A stretch of DNA of 64,000 nt from Ostreiculturibacter nitratireducens (GCF_032670585.1 NZ_JAVQHL010000002.1:372001-436000); one strand, 5' to 3'; positions 8,027 to 17,075 are shown, counted from the first letter of the stretch. Notes: generated by a model from the letters alone, not told the origin. A program made the numbers and translations.

Positions 8027-10113
8027 TGCTGCCCCTCTCGCTTTCGGCGGTATTCCGGCCGACAGTTCTCCTGGCCCTCGCCCTGATGACGGTCATCGTG
8101 ATGATGATCCTTCCCATGCCGGCATGGGTCCTCGACGTCGGCCTCGCGGGATCCTTCGCTCTCGCGATCCTCATATTCACCGTCACGCTGTTCATAGAGC
8201 GGCCGCTCGACTTCTCGGCGTTCCCGACGATCCTGCTGGCGTCTCTCATGCTGAGGCTTTCGCTGAATGTGTCCTCGACGAAGCTCATCATCGGGGAGGG
8301 GCATACCGGGACGAGGGCGGCCGGCGACGTGATCGAGGGCTTCGCCATGTTCATCATGGGGGGCTCCGTGCTCATCGGGCTCGTCGTGTTCGGCGTCCTG
8401 CTGATCGTGAACTTCATCGTGATCACCAAGGGCGCGGGCCGGATGGCTGAGGTGGGCGCGCGCTTCGCGCTGGACGCGATGCCGGGAAAGCAGCTCGCGA
8501 TCGACAGCGACATGAACGCGGGCGCCATCGATCACGCGGAGGCCCGGGCGCGGCGGGAACGCGAACAGGCGGAGACGACCTTCTTCGGCTCGCTCGACGG
8601 TGCATCGAAGTTCGTCAAGGGAGACGCCGTCGCGGGCCTTCTGATCACGCTCCTCAATCTCGTCGTGGGACTCATCATCGGCGTGGCGATGCACGGGATG
8701 CCCGTCGGAACGGCGCTGGAGACCTACGCGATCCTGACCGTTGGCGACGGGCTGGTGAGCCAGATCCCCGCCGTGATCATCTCCATCGCGGCCGCGATCC
8801 TGCTGTCGCGCGGAGGCTCAAAGGGCGCGGCGGATATCGAGCTGTTCCGCCAGCTGGGCAAGTATCCCCCCGCGCTCGCGACGGTGGCCTTCCTGATGGC
8901 GCTGTTCGCGCTGGTGCCCGGACTGCCCTTCCTGCCTTTTCTGGCGGGTGCGGTCGTGCTCGGGGCGGCTGCGTTCAGCGTGCGGCGGACCGAGCTGCGC
9001 AAGGCCAAGGCCGAGGCGATGAAGATCCCGGCGAAGGAGGCGCAGCCCCGGCGAAAGCCTCTCGGCGATATCCTCGACGTCGACGAAATTCATGTCGAGT
9101 TCGCGCCGAATCTCGTGGCCATGATCCTGGACCCGGCCACCGGCCTCGACGCGAGGATCACCAACATGCGCAACCATGTGGCTGCAGCTTTTGGCCTGAT
9201 CCTGCCGGAGATCCGACTGACCGATGACGGCTCGCTTTTGCCGGGCCAATACCGGATCCGGATCCAAGGCGTCGAACAGGCTCGCGACCGGCTGGAACCC
9301 GAACGCGTGCTCGCGCTCATGTCCGACGATGCCGACCTCCTTCCTCCGGGGGAAGACGTGCGGGAACCGGTCTACGGTGCTTCCGCGCGGTGGATCGCGG
9401 CATCGTCGCAGGAAGATGCCGCACTCGCAGGCGCGACCGTGGTGGGCCCGACCGAAGTCCTGGCGACGCATCTTCTCGAAGTCATCAAGCGGAACTTCGC
9501 GCGGCTTCTCTCGCTCAAGGCGCTGCGGCGACTGCTCGAGGAGGTCTCGAACCTTTCCGATCCGGCGAGGGCGGAGGCGAACCGGAAACTCCTGGACGAA
9601 CTCATACCCGAGAGGGTGCCGGTGGACCTGCTCCTGTCAGTGCTCCGGCTCCTCCTCGAGGAAAGGGTCTCGGTCCGCAACCTGCCCCTCATTCTCGAGG
9701 CGATCGCCGAGGCGCGCGGGGCAGGAAATGCAGAGGCGATCTGCGAACATGTCCGTCAGCGCCTTGGCTTTCAGCTTGTCGCTGAGGTGCGCCGCGAGGA
9801 TGGGACGGTTCCACTCATCCAGCTTGCGCCGGAATGGGAGGACACGTTCGGCACCTACCAGATCGACGGTGACCGCGGGGCGGGCGACGTCGCCCTGCCG
9901 CCGGACAAGTTCAACCGCCTCGTGAATGCCGTGGCCGAAAAGATCGCGCGGGCGGGCGAGTCTGGCATCTTCCCGGCGCTCATCACCTCGGCGCGCCGAC
10001 GGAGGTTTCTGAAGACCGTGCTCGGAGCCAAGGGGATCACGGCTCCGGTCCTGTCATTCGAGGAACTTGGGACGGAGGCGCGTCCGGCACTGGTCGGGAT
10101 GGTGCCGGCGTGA
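8026..10113 (+). CDS. flhA: Flagellar type III export gate protein FlhA
   Basis: FlhA forms the nonameric cytoplasmic ring and proton-driven gate of the export apparatus. The protein is 695 aa: an N-terminal membrane half with about eight helices (residues 10-320) containing the family signature FIVITKGAGRMAEVGARFAL and the loop region DAMPGKQLAIDSDMNAG, then a cytoplasmic half from about residue 340 with the docking subdomains for chaperone-substrate complexes. I chose ATG 8026, which overlaps the sltF stop (TGATG); the same frame runs open further upstream but that part is a shadow of sltF. fliR follows with a 4-base overlap. Confidence 0.97.
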   Translation: MLPLSLSAVFRPTVLLALALMTVIVMMILPMPAWVLDVGLAGSFALAILIFTVTLFIERPLDFSAFPTILLASLMLRLSLNVSSTKLIIGEGHTGTRAAGDVIEGFAMFIMGGSVLIGLVVFGVLLIVNFIVITKGAGRMAEVGARFALDAMPGKQLAIDSDMNAGAIDHAEARARREREQAETTFFGSLDGASKFVKGDAVAGLLITLLNLVVGLIIGVAMHGMPVGTALETYAILTVGDGLVSQIPAVIISIAAAILLSRGGSKGAADIELFRQLGKYPPALATVAFLMALFALVPGLPFLPFLAGAVVLGAAAFSVRRTELRKAKAEAMKIPAKEAQPRRKPLGDILDVDEIHVEFAPNLVAMILDPATGLDARITNMRNHVAAAFGLILPEIRLTDDGSLLPGQYRIRIQGVEQARDRLEPERVLALMSDDADLLPPGEDVREPVYGASARWIAASSQEDAALAGATVVGPTEVLATHLLEVIKRNFARLLSLKALRRLLEEVSNLSDPARAEANRKLLDELIPERVPVDLLLSVLRLLLEERVSVRNLPLILEAIAEARGAGNAEAICEHVRQRLGFQLVAEVRREDGTVPLIQLAPEWEDTFGTYQIDGDRGAGDVALPPDKFNRLVNAVAEKIARAGESGIFPALITSARRRRFLKTVLGAKGITAPVLSFEELGTEARPALVGMVPA

Positions 10114-10889
10114 GCGAGATCCTGAAGGCCACGCTGGACTATACCGGGCAGGGTCTGCTGGCGGGTTTCATCGTCTTTCTCCGCCTGGGCGCCGCCTTGG
10201 CCGTTCTGCCGGCCTTCGGTGAGCATTCCGTGCCTCAGCGCGTCCGACTGGCCCTTGCCCTGGGGCTTACGATCATCACGGCGCCAGCGGTCGCATCGGA
10301 GGTTGCGCCCTTGATGGAAGGCGCACGCCTCATGACACCCTGGCTGGCAACGGAGCCGGTGATCGGCCTTGCGATCGGCCTTGTCCTCCGCCTCTTCGTG
10401 CTTGCCTTGCAGATGGCGGGCGCAATCATCGCCCAGTCCACCTCGCTCGCCCAGATCTTCGGTGGCGCCGGGGTGGAGCCGATGCCGGCCGTCGGTCATC
10501 TCCTGACCATGGGCGGTCTCGCCCTGGCCGTCACGGCTGGACTCCACGTGAAGCTCGTGTCGCTCTTTCTTCTCAGCTACGAGGTGCTTCCGCCGGGGAG
10601 GCTGCCGGCGGCCGAAGACATGCTGCAGTGGGGCCTCGGGCACATGGTCCGCGTCTTCGCCCTGGCGTTCACGCTGGCCGCCCCCTTCGTCATCGCCGCG
10701 CTGATCTACAACCTCGCTCTGGGCGCGATCAACCGTGCCATGCCCCAGCTCATGGTCGCTTTCGTGGGTGCGCCGGCCCTGACACTCGGTGGCCTCGCCC
10801 TGATGGCGATAGCCCTTCCGCTCGGCCTCGCGCTCTGGGTGGACCAGTTGAACGCCTTTCTGGTCGCTCCGTTCGAGGCGGTCAGATGA
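10110..10889 (+). CDS. fliR: Flagellar export gate protein FliR
   Basis: FliR is part of the FliP-FliQ-FliR core channel. The protein is 259 aa and nearly all hydrophobic, with about six membrane segments and typical sequence such as VFLRLGAALAVLPAFGE near the N-terminus and AQIFGGAG in the middle. The start is GTG at 10110, overlapping the flhA stop (GTGA). flhB follows with an ATGA overlap. fliQ is on the opposite strand at 15619-15885 and fliP is absent from the window. Confidence 0.94.
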   Translation: MSEILKATLDYTGQGLLAGFIVFLRLGAALAVLPAFGEHSVPQRVRLALALGLTIITAPAVASEVAPLMEGARLMTPWLATEPVIGLAIGLVLRLFVLALQMAGAIIAQSTSLAQIFGGAGVEPMPAVGHLLTMGGLALAVTAGLHVKLVSLFLLSYEVLPPGRLPAAEDMLQWGLGHMVRVFALAFTLAAPFVIAALIYNLALGAINRAMPQLMVAFVGAPALTLGGLALMAIALPLGLALWVDQLNAFLVAPFEAVR

Positions 10890-11974
10890 GCGGCGCCGAG
10901 GATGGTGCCGAAGAGAAGGAGCATGAGCCTTCGGCCAGAAAGCTCGAGGAGGCGCGGAAGCGCGGCGAAGTCGTCAAGTCCGCGGATCTGACCACGGCAG
11001 CGGTATACGCGGGGCTTTGGCTCGCAGGCCTGGGCCTTGGCGCCGGCGCATTCGCAGCCTTCGGGAACCGCGCGATGGTCCTTCTGGATCAGGCGGAGAA
11101 CTTCGGCCCCCTCCTCCTGGAAGGTGGAACCGGTCCGATCGGGGGACTGATCGGAGCCGTTCTGGCCAGCGTCGCGCCCTGGTTCCTGATCCCGGCCGCC
11201 CTCGTCCTCGCCGTCCTCTTCGCCCAGCGGGCGCTCGTTTTCGTTCCGGAAAAACTCGCCCCGCGGTCCTCGCGCATCTCTCCCCTGGCCAACGCCCGGA
11301 ACAGGTTCGGCCGCGAGGGCCTGTTCGAGTTCGCCAAGAGCGCAGCCAAGCTGGCGGTCATTTCGATCATCCTGGGCGTGTTCCTGTCCACGCGCATGGA
11401 GCGCATCCTGTCGTCCGTCTACATGGAGGTTTCGGTCGCCACCGGGCTCCTTCTGCGGCTCATCGGGGAGTTTCTTTTCCTGATGCTGGTCGTGTCGCTC
11501 TGCATCGGAGCGATCGACTACCTCTGGCAGCGCGGCCAGTTCCTGCGACGCAACCGCATGTCGCGCCAGGAACTTCTGGACGAGATGAAGCAGTCCGAGG
11601 GCGACCCGCATGTGAAGCAGCAGCGGCGGCAGCGCGCCTATGACATCGCGACGAACCGGATGCTGGCCGACGTTCCCAAGGCCGATGTCGTGATCGTGAA
11701 CCCGACGCATTACGCCGTCGCTCTGAAATGGAACCGCGCCTCGGGCCGCGCACCTGTCTGCGTTGCCAAGGGCGTCGACGAGATCGCCGCGCGGATCCGA
11801 GAGGCGGCGGCAGCGGCCGGGGTTCCGATCCATTCGGACCCGCCAACTGCGCGAGCCCTTCACGCGGCGCTCGACGTCGGAAGCGAAATCCGGCCCGAGC
11901 ATTACCGCGCCGTCGCGGCGGCCATCCGGTTCGCCGAACGGATGCGCCAGCTCGCTCGCCGGAGGCATTGGTAG
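10886..11974 (+). CDS. flhB: Flagellar export switch protein FlhB
   Basis: FlhB switches export specificity from rod/hook to filament substrates. The protein is 362 aa, beginning with a charged N-terminus (KLEEARKRGEV), four membrane segments (about residues 35-220), and a cytoplasmic domain with the autocleavage motif NPTH at residues 272-275, where cleavage is known to occur between N and P. The start ATG overlaps the fliR stop as ATGA. The FliJ-like gene starts directly after the flhB stop. Confidence 0.97.
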   Translation: MSGAEDGAEEKEHEPSARKLEEARKRGEVVKSADLTTAAVYAGLWLAGLGLGAGAFAAFGNRAMVLLDQAENFGPLLLEGGTGPIGGLIGAVLASVAPWFLIPAALVLAVLFAQRALVFVPEKLAPRSSRISPLANARNRFGREGLFEFAKSAAKLAVISIILGVFLSTRMERILSSVYMEVSVATGLLLRLIGEFLFLMLVVSLCIGAIDYLWQRGQFLRRNRMSRQELLDEMKQSEGDPHVKQQRRQRAYDIATNRMLADVPKADVVIVNPTHYAVALKWNRASGRAPVCVAKGVDEIAARIREAAAAAGVPIHSDPPTARALHAALDVGSEIRPEHYRAVAAAIRFAERMRQLARRRHW

Positions 11975-12376
11975 ATGCCCCGGGAGCGGCTTGAGGAACT
12001 TGCCGGGCTGTCAGCGCTTCGGCGTGAAAGGTCGCTCGCCGAATTGAGCCGGGCTTCGGCCGAATGCAGCCGCCTGCGCGTAGAGATCGACGATCTGCGC
12101 GACGCCGTGACTGCTGCGAGGCTGGATGCCGCGCGGTCAGGGGACATCCTGCAGGCCTTGGGGGCCTCAAGGTTCGCGAGTTGGGCGGAGCGGAAACTGG
12201 CCATGCTCAATATCGCGCTCGCCGCTCGGATGGCGGAATGGCAGGAATGCCGGGAAGAGGCCGCGCGAGCGCATGGTCAAAGCGATGTTCTCGGGCGCCT
12301 GTTGGCTGCACAGAGAAAGTCGCTCCGGCTTCTGTCCGAACGAAAGCGTGCGGCGGAGATGCCACCCGACACCTGA
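11975..12376 (+). CDS. Coiled-coil protein, FliJ-like
   Basis: A 133-aa, highly charged, almost wholly helical protein with heptad-like sequence (LSRASAECSRLRVEIDDLRDAV) and no membrane segment or signal. It starts one base after the flhB stop and ends the rightward export-gate operon. Small coiled-coil proteins at this place usually act like FliJ, which couples the FliI ATPase to FlhA. Sequence conservation in that family is low, so the assignment rests on shape and context; an unrelated flagellar chaperone is also possible. Confidence 0.55.
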   Translation: MPRERLEELAGLSALRRERSLAELSRASAECSRLRVEIDDLRDAVTAARLDAARSGDILQALGASRFASWAERKLAMLNIALAARMAEWQECREEAARAHGQSDVLGRLLAAQRKSLRLLSERKRAAEMPPDT

Positions 12377-12414
12377 CCGCTGGCTCCCGGACGAATGGGG
12401 GCGAAACCTTCGCT

Positions 12415-12909
12415 TCAGGCGTCCTGGCGGACTATGTCGATGATCAGGACATCCGAAATGGTCTCGCCCGACACCTTCCTTGCGGATTCGAGAAGGGAAT
12501 GGCGCAGGATGGTCATGTTGTTGGCGTCGGTGAAGGCGCCGGAGAAGCCGCCCGCATTGGCGTGGTCGAACAGGATTTGCAGAAACCCGTCCCGCAGCTT
12601 CGGCTCCAGCGCGTAAATCTCCTGCGTCGCGCCGACTGTCACTTCGAGGCTCAGTGACAGGATGACCAGCGCCGTGACTTGGCCGTTTTCGACGACCGGG
12701 ACCACGAACTGGTTGTTGAGCTTGACGTAGTCATGTGTCTGCGCGCCGTCCTCCCCAGGCTTCTCGGCGGAATGCGAGGTCTGGGCGGCCTCGCCATCGC
12801 CACATGGGCTCAGCACGACCTCTTCCGGCGCAGGCCGGAGCAGAAGGCCACCTCCGGTCCCGACCCCGAGGCCGAACAGCGCGAGAATTAAGGGCGCAAT
12901 CTTTCGCAT
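12415..12909 (-). CDS. Second FliL-like flagellar protein
   Basis: A 164-aa protein with an N-terminal membrane segment (residues 4-24, LILALFGLGVGTGGGLLL), a short acidic linker, and a periplasmic domain resembling FliL (HDYVKLNNQFVVPVVENGQV, LVILSLSLEV, ISDVLIIDIVRQ). It is the last gene of the leftward rod/L-ring operon, nine bases after flgH. It differs clearly from the FliL at 2208-2693, so the two are old paralogues, not a recent duplication. It may serve the rod or L-ring end of the motor. Confidence 0.75.
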   Translation of the reverse strand: MRKIAPLILALFGLGVGTGGGLLLRPAPEEVVLSPCGDGEAAQTSHSAEKPGEDGAQTHDYVKLNNQFVVPVVENGQVTALVILSLSLEVTVGATQEIYALEPKLRDGFLQILFDHANAGGFSGAFTDANNMTILRHSLLESARKVSGETISDVLIIDIVRQDA

Positions 12910-12918
12910 CGGAGCGTC

Positions 12919-13647
12919 TCAGTAAGGCAGAAGGATGTCGGCAACCTGCTGGCCATACCTCGGCTGCTGGACATCGGAGATCTGACCACGCCCGCCATAG
13001 GAAATCCTCGCCCCGGCGATCTTGTCATAGGTGATTTCGTTCTGACGGCTGATGTCCTCCGGGCGCACGAAGCCCGTGACGACCAGTTCACGGATCTCGT
13101 AGTTCACGCGGACCTCCTGGCTCCCCTCGATCCTCAGGACGCTGTTCGGAAGCGTCTCGATGATCGTGGCGGCGATGCGGAGCGTGAGCTTCTCCTTCCG
13201 GCTCACCGAACCGTTGCCCTGATAGTTCGAGGCGGAGTTCGCCGAGAAAGCCTCTCCCATCGATGCGCCATCCGGGAGGCCGCTGTTGACGCGCTGGGGG
13301 ATGCCAAGGAGCGAGGGAATCCCCATCCGGTCGGACGCCGCCCGGGAACGCCCGGTTGTGTTGGAGATCTCGGCCTTGTCGTCGATCTCGATCACCACCG
13401 TCAGGATGTCCCCGCGTTCGCCCGCCCGCCGGTCGCCGAGGAGCGAACTGCGCGACCCGCTCCAGAGCGACGCGCCGTCCGAGGCGTAGCGCGGATCGGC
13501 CCTTGCGGGCATCGCCGCGCTGGTCATGGCGAAGTATTCGTTGCTGCCCTCGATCGGCGTGAAGCCGGGTGCCTTGCCGACGTCTTCCATCCGCCCGCAG
13601 GCGGCGAGGGCGATCATCACCAGAGCCGGTATCGGGTTGCCTCGCAT
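12919..13647 (-). CDS. flgH: Flagellar L-ring lipoprotein FlgH
   Basis: FlgH builds the outer-membrane L ring around the rod. From ATG 13647 the protein is 242 aa with a lipoprotein signal: the lipobox LAAC puts the modified cysteine at residue 17. Family features follow: SLWSGSRSSLLGDRRAGERGDILTVVI, KLTLRIAATI, and the C-terminal GFVRPEDISRQNEI. I chose this start because AGGAGG lies just upstream and the lipobox is then placed correctly; an upstream GTG-type extension of 15 residues would spoil it. flgI, the P-ring gene, is not adjacent. Confidence 0.95.
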   Translation of the reverse strand: MRGNPIPALVMIALAACGRMEDVGKAPGFTPIEGSNEYFAMTSAAMPARADPRYASDGASLWSGSRSSLLGDRRAGERGDILTVVIEIDDKAEISNTTGRSRAASDRMGIPSLLGIPQRVNSGLPDGASMGEAFSANSASNYQGNGSVSRKEKLTLRIAATIIETLPNSVLRIEGSQEVRVNYEIRELVVTGFVRPEDISRQNEITYDKIAGARISYGGRGQISDVQQPRYGQQVADILLPY

Positions 13648-13660
13648 CTTTCCTCCTGGA

Positions 13661-14098
13661 TCAGCTTCCTGCGAGCACATGCACGCTTCCATCCGCGGCG
13701 ATCAGGCCGTTCAGCGTCGTGCGAGAAGCGATGTTCATTACGCGGATCGTGTCGCCCACCCCGCCACGCCCAAGGGCACGGCCTTCGGTGGAAATGGTGA
13801 GCGCGCCCGCTCGGTAGAGAAGCGGGACCACCTGGTTGCGTTCGATCACGGCGGGGGGGCCGACATCGCCGGGCCGGATCGGGCGACCGGCGTAGATGGC
13901 GACTCGCGCCTCCATGCCCAGCACCTCGTCAAGCGAACCGAGCATGCCCGGCACGTTCATGTCGCTCAGCGCCACGTCCTCCGGCATGATCATTGCCTGC
14001 GCCCGGATCGTTCGTTCGGCGACGACGGTTTCGGACCGGCCCGCCCCGGCGAGCAGAAGGAACACCGCCGATAATGCCCAGAACTCCCGCCCCAGCAT
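13661..14098 (-). CDS. flgA: P-ring assembly chaperone FlgA (short form)
   Basis: FlgA helps FlgI polymerise into the P ring in the periplasm. The protein is 145 aa with a signal peptide (residues 1-22) and an SAF-type domain (VAERTIRAQAMIMPEDV, ARVAIYAGRPIRPGDVG, RVMNIASRTTLNGLI). It is shorter than the enterobacterial form of about 219 aa and lacks the N-terminal domain. The start overlaps the flgG stop (TGATG). Its client FlgI must be encoded elsewhere. Confidence 0.88.
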   Translation of the reverse strand: MLGREFWALSAVFLLLAGAGRSETVVAERTIRAQAMIMPEDVALSDMNVPGMLGSLDEVLGMEARVAIYAGRPIRPGDVGPPAVIERNQVVPLLYRAGALTISTEGRALGRGGVGDTIRVMNIASRTTLNGLIAADGSVHVLAGS

Positions 14099-14883
14099 CA
14101 GCGCACCTGTGTCGTCGCGCCGAGCATCTGGTCGGCGGCGGTGATGACCTTGGCATTCATCTCGTAGCCGCGCTGCGCCTCGATCAGCTCCGTCACCTCT
14201 CGGACCGGGTCTACCGAACTGTCTTCGAGGTATCCCTGCCGCAACGTGCCGAGACCGTTCTCCCCCGGGCTCGAAACCAGCGAAGGACCCGAGGCCGCCG
14301 ATTCGAGGAAGAGGTTCGATCCGATCGCCTCGAGGCCCTTCTCATTCGTGAAGCCGGCGAGCGTGAACTGGCCGAGGAGTTCCGGCTCCACCCGGTCGTT
14401 GAAGTAGGCATAGACCTCGCCTGCCGCATTGATCGAGAGCGAACGCGCGTCCGATGGGATCGTTATCCCCGGGGCGACGGGATAACCGTCCGACGTCACG
14501 ATCTGCCCGTCCGCGGAGCGTTTCAGCGCTCCGTCCCGCGTGTAGGCGGAAATGCCGGAGGGCATTGTCACTTCCAGGTAGCCGTTCCCCTCGATCGCGA
14601 GGTCGAGGTCGCCCCCCGACTGCGACAGCGACCCCTGCGCGACCTGCACGGTGACCGAGGAGGGCCTGACGCCGAGGCCCACTTGGACCCCGGTTGGCAC
14701 GATCGTCCCGTCGTTGGCGTTGATCGTCCCGGGCTTCGTGACCTGCTGATAATGAAGATCGGCGAATTCGGCCCTCCGCGCGTTGTAGCCGGTGGTCGAC
14801 ATGTTCGCGAGGTTGTTCGAGATCACCTCCACTCGCATCTGCTGGGCGCTCATACCGGTGGCGGCGATTTGCAGGGCACGCAT
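14098..14883 (-). CDS. flgG: Flagellar distal rod protein FlgG
   Basis: FlgG makes the distal rod. The protein is 261 aa with the rod-family N-terminal motif NNLANMSTTGYNARRAEFADL, a middle domain with LDLAIEGNGYLEV, and the C-terminal heptad region LIEAQRGYEMNAKVI. Length matches the family. It lies 12 bases after flgF and overlaps flgA. Confidence 0.97.
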   Translation of the reverse strand: MRALQIAATGMSAQQMRVEVISNNLANMSTTGYNARRAEFADLHYQQVTKPGTINANDGTIVPTGVQVGLGVRPSSVTVQVAQGSLSQSGGDLDLAIEGNGYLEVTMPSGISAYTRDGALKRSADGQIVTSDGYPVAPGITIPSDARSLSINAAGEVYAYFNDRVEPELLGQFTLAGFTNEKGLEAIGSNLFLESAASGPSLVSSPGENGLGTLRQGYLEDSSVDPVREVTELIEAQRGYEMNAKVITAADQMLGATTQVR

Positions 14884-14895
14884 TTGCAGGGCTCC

Positions 14896-15615
14896 TTACC
14901 GGCTGCCGAGCGTCTGGACGACGGAGCGGATGCGTTCGTCCTCGCTGTCGAGGAACTTCTGGCCAAGCTCGTAGGCGCGCTGCACCTCGATCATGCGCGC
15001 GATCTCCTCGACCGGGTTGACGTTCGAGTTTTCGAGAAAGCCCTGGAGGATCGTGCCGCCCTCCACTGGCTCCACGCCACCCTCCGCGGCAAAACGGGTG
15101 CCGCCGCGATGGGTCAGGCCGATTGGGTCTATCGGCGCATAGAGCCCGATCTGGGCGATCGGTAGGCCGTCCGCCGAAAGCGTCCCATCGCCGGACAAGG
15201 AGACCTTGCCGCCAAGCGGCGGCACGAAGATGGGCGCGCCACCCAGATCGAGGAGCCGGTAACCCTCCGGCGTCACAAGCTCACCCTCCGGCGAAGGGGT
15301 GAAGGCGCCGGCTCGCGTCAGCTGGTGCCCCTCGGGCGTGTCGACCAGGAAAAAACCCTCGCCCTCGATCGCGAAGTCGAAGGCGCCGTTCGTCTCGGTG
15401 AGCGGACCCTGCTGAAGGTTGATGACCCGCCCGCTTGCGGCCGCCATCGAAAGGGAGGGCTCCGCATCCTCCATCTCCGCGACATGTTCGGCGAAGATCA
15501 CGCCTTCCTTGCGAAAGCCGGTGGTGGACAGGTTGGCGATGTTGTTCGCAACCGCCCGCATCTCGTACATGAGACCGGATTGCCGGTTGAGCGTCGTGTA
15601 GAATGCGTTGTCCAT
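14896..15615 (-). CDS. flgF: Flagellar proximal rod protein FlgF
   Basis: FlgF is a proximal rod subunit exported by the type III apparatus. The protein is 239 aa: N-terminal ANNIANLSTTGFRKEGV, the middle motif FAIEGEGFFLVDTPEG, and the C-terminal motif MIEVQRAYELGQKFLDSEDE. It sits between fliQ (3-base gap) and flgG. It is distinguished from FlgG by its shorter length and gene order. Confidence 0.93.
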   Translation of the reverse strand: MDNAFYTTLNRQSGLMYEMRAVANNIANLSTTGFRKEGVIFAEHVAEMEDAEPSLSMAAASGRVINLQQGPLTETNGAFDFAIEGEGFFLVDTPEGHQLTRAGAFTPSPEGELVTPEGYRLLDLGGAPIFVPPLGGKVSLSGDGTLSADGLPIAQIGLYAPIDPIGLTHRGGTRFAAEGGVEPVEGGTILQGFLENSNVNPVEEIARMIEVQRAYELGQKFLDSEDERIRSVVQTLGSR

Positions 15616-15618
15616 CGC

Positions 15619-15885
15619 TCAGCCTCCCGCGATCAGCGGCACGATCTGGCCGGTGAAGAACGCGACCAGCGTCTCGGACATGAAGGACATCGAGACCCAG
15701 AAGACCGCGAGCATCGCGCCGACTTTCGGCACGAAGGTGAGCGTCATCTCCTGCACCGAGGTGAGTGCCTGGAACAGGCCGACCGCGACGCCCGTGACGA
15801 GGGCCACCGCGAGCAGCGGTGCGGACATCGTCACCGATATCCAGAGTGCCTGCCGGAGCGTGTCGAAAAATACCTGCTGGTCCAT
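15619..15885 (-). CDS. fliQ: Flagellar export gate protein FliQ
   Basis: FliQ is a small subunit of the FliP-FliQ-FliR channel. The protein is 88 aa, the family's usual size, with two membrane helices (LWISVTMSAPLLAVALVTGV and VGAMLAVFWVSMSFMSETLV) joined by the conserved loop QALTSVQEMTLTFVPK. It starts at ATG 15885, two bases after fliE; a longer frame reading back into fliE is a shadow. Confidence 0.95.
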   Translation of the reverse strand: MDQQVFFDTLRQALWISVTMSAPLLAVALVTGVAVGLFQALTSVQEMTLTFVPKVGAMLAVFWVSMSFMSETLVAFFTGQIVPLIAGG

Positions 15886-15887
15886 CG

Positions 15888-16181
15888 TCACACCGGCATC
15901 CTGAGGATTTCCTGGTATGCCTCCACGACCTTGTCGCGCACCGTCACGGCCGTCTCGACGGCGAGTTCCGTGGCGGCCAGCGCCTGGACCAGGGCATGGG
16001 GATCGGCGCCGCCGGTCATCGCGGCCTTGGCGGATGCCTCTCCCGATCGCAACGTGTCGGCGAAGGAGCCCGCCAGTTTCGCGAAGCCGCTTGCGGCAGG
16101 CCCGTCCGGCTGGGGCCTGGGCGCCGTTGCCGGACGAGCCTGCGCATAGCCTTGCGTAGCGAATGAGGTTCTCACGTCCAT
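15888..16181 (-). CDS. fliE: Flagellar hook-basal body protein FliE
   Basis: FliE joins the MS ring to the proximal rod. From ATG 16181 the protein is 97 aa, with a disordered Pro-rich start and the helical C-terminus ADPHALVQALAATELAVETA followed by RDKVVEAYQEILRMPV, typical of FliE. A GGAGGAGG site lies just upstream. It sits in the usual place after flgC, 16 bases downstream. Confidence 0.93.
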   Translation of the reverse strand: MDVRTSFATQGYAQARPATAPRPQPDGPAASGFAKLAGSFADTLRSGEASAKAAMTGGADPHALVQALAATELAVETAVTVRDKVVEAYQEILRMPV

Positions 16182-16197
16182 TCTGGACCTCCTCCAT

Positions 16198-16590
16198 CTA
16201 TCGGCGCAGGAGGTCGAGCAGCGCGGACGACATTTGCCGTGCCTGGTCGAACATCCTGAGGTTCGCCTCGTAGCTGCGCTGCGCTTCGCGCGCGTCAGCG
16301 ATTTCAACCACCAGATCGACATTCGAGCCGTCGTAGTAGCCGTTCTCGTCGGCCATCGGGTGGCCGGGATCGTAGACGCGCGTGAGTTCGCGTCGGTCGA
16401 GCTCGACCGGCCCGAGCCGCACTTGCCCGGTCGGGCGGCCGCTTTCGACGACCTCTTCGAAGGAGGACGTCTTGCGGTGGTAGCCGGGCGTGTCGGCGTT
16501 CGCGATGTTCTCGGACGTGAAGCGGAGCCGCATTGCCTGTGCCTGCATGCCGCTGGCCGAGCGCGAGAGCGAAGTGGCGAAGTCGTTCAT
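16198..16590 (-). CDS. flgC: Flagellar proximal rod protein FlgC
   Basis: FlgC is a proximal rod subunit. The protein is 130 aa with N-terminal SENIANADTPGYHRK, the FlgC-type middle motif YDPGHPMADENGYYDGSNVD, and a C-terminal helix (AQRSYEANLRMFDQARQM). It lies 10 bases after flgB in the leftward operon. Confidence 0.97.
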   Translation of the reverse strand: MNDFATSLSRSASGMQAQAMRLRFTSENIANADTPGYHRKTSSFEEVVESGRPTGQVRLGPVELDRRELTRVYDPGHPMADENGYYDGSNVDLVVEIADAREAQRSYEANLRMFDQARQMSSALLDLLRR

Positions 16591-16600
16591 GCCTCGGCCC

Positions 16601-16993
16601 TCAAGCTCTGCGTCCCAGGCCAGTGCGCAGGATGCCCATCGACGTCTGGTAGATGGCGAGCGCCAGATCGTGTTCCCGCTTCACGTCGGCCGCGGCCACC
16701 ATCTCCAGTTCCAGCGACACGGTATTGCCGTTGGGCGATTCCGATCCGGGGCGGGCGCGCGCGAGGGGTTCCGGTTCGCGGTGCTCCACCAGCTCATCCA
16801 GATGGCCGTTCCGCGTGGCGCGCATCGGTGCGCCGTTTCCGGCCCTGTAGGTTTCGGCGAAGGAGGCGAGATCGCGGGCCCTGTAGCCCGGTGTGTCGGC
16901 GTTTGCGACGTTTTCCGCGATGGCGCCTTGCCGTGCGGCAGCGTGGGTCGCCATCGCCTGGGCCATTTGCAGAATCTCGAGCTTGTCGAACAT
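16601..16993 (-). CDS. flgB: Flagellar proximal rod protein FlgB
   Basis: FlgB is the innermost rod subunit. The protein is 130 aa with NVANADTPGYRARDLASFAE near residue 28 and the C-terminal motif LALAIYQTSMGILRTGLGRR. It is the first gene of the leftward rod operon and diverges from fliI across 82 bases. That gap holds a TTAAC half-site at 17026-17030 next to a GATTC. Confidence 0.95.
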   Translation of the reverse strand: MFDKLEILQMAQAMATHAAARQGAIAENVANADTPGYRARDLASFAETYRAGNGAPMRATRNGHLDELVEHREPEPLARARPGSESPNGNTVSLELEMVAAADVKREHDLALAIYQTSMGILRTGLGRRA

Positions 16994-17075
16994 CGGGGCT
17001 TCTCCTCCGAGCTTTCAATCAAGCCTTAACTCCGATTCCTTTAGAAACCGTTTGCGGAAGACGGAGGAGGCCAGA

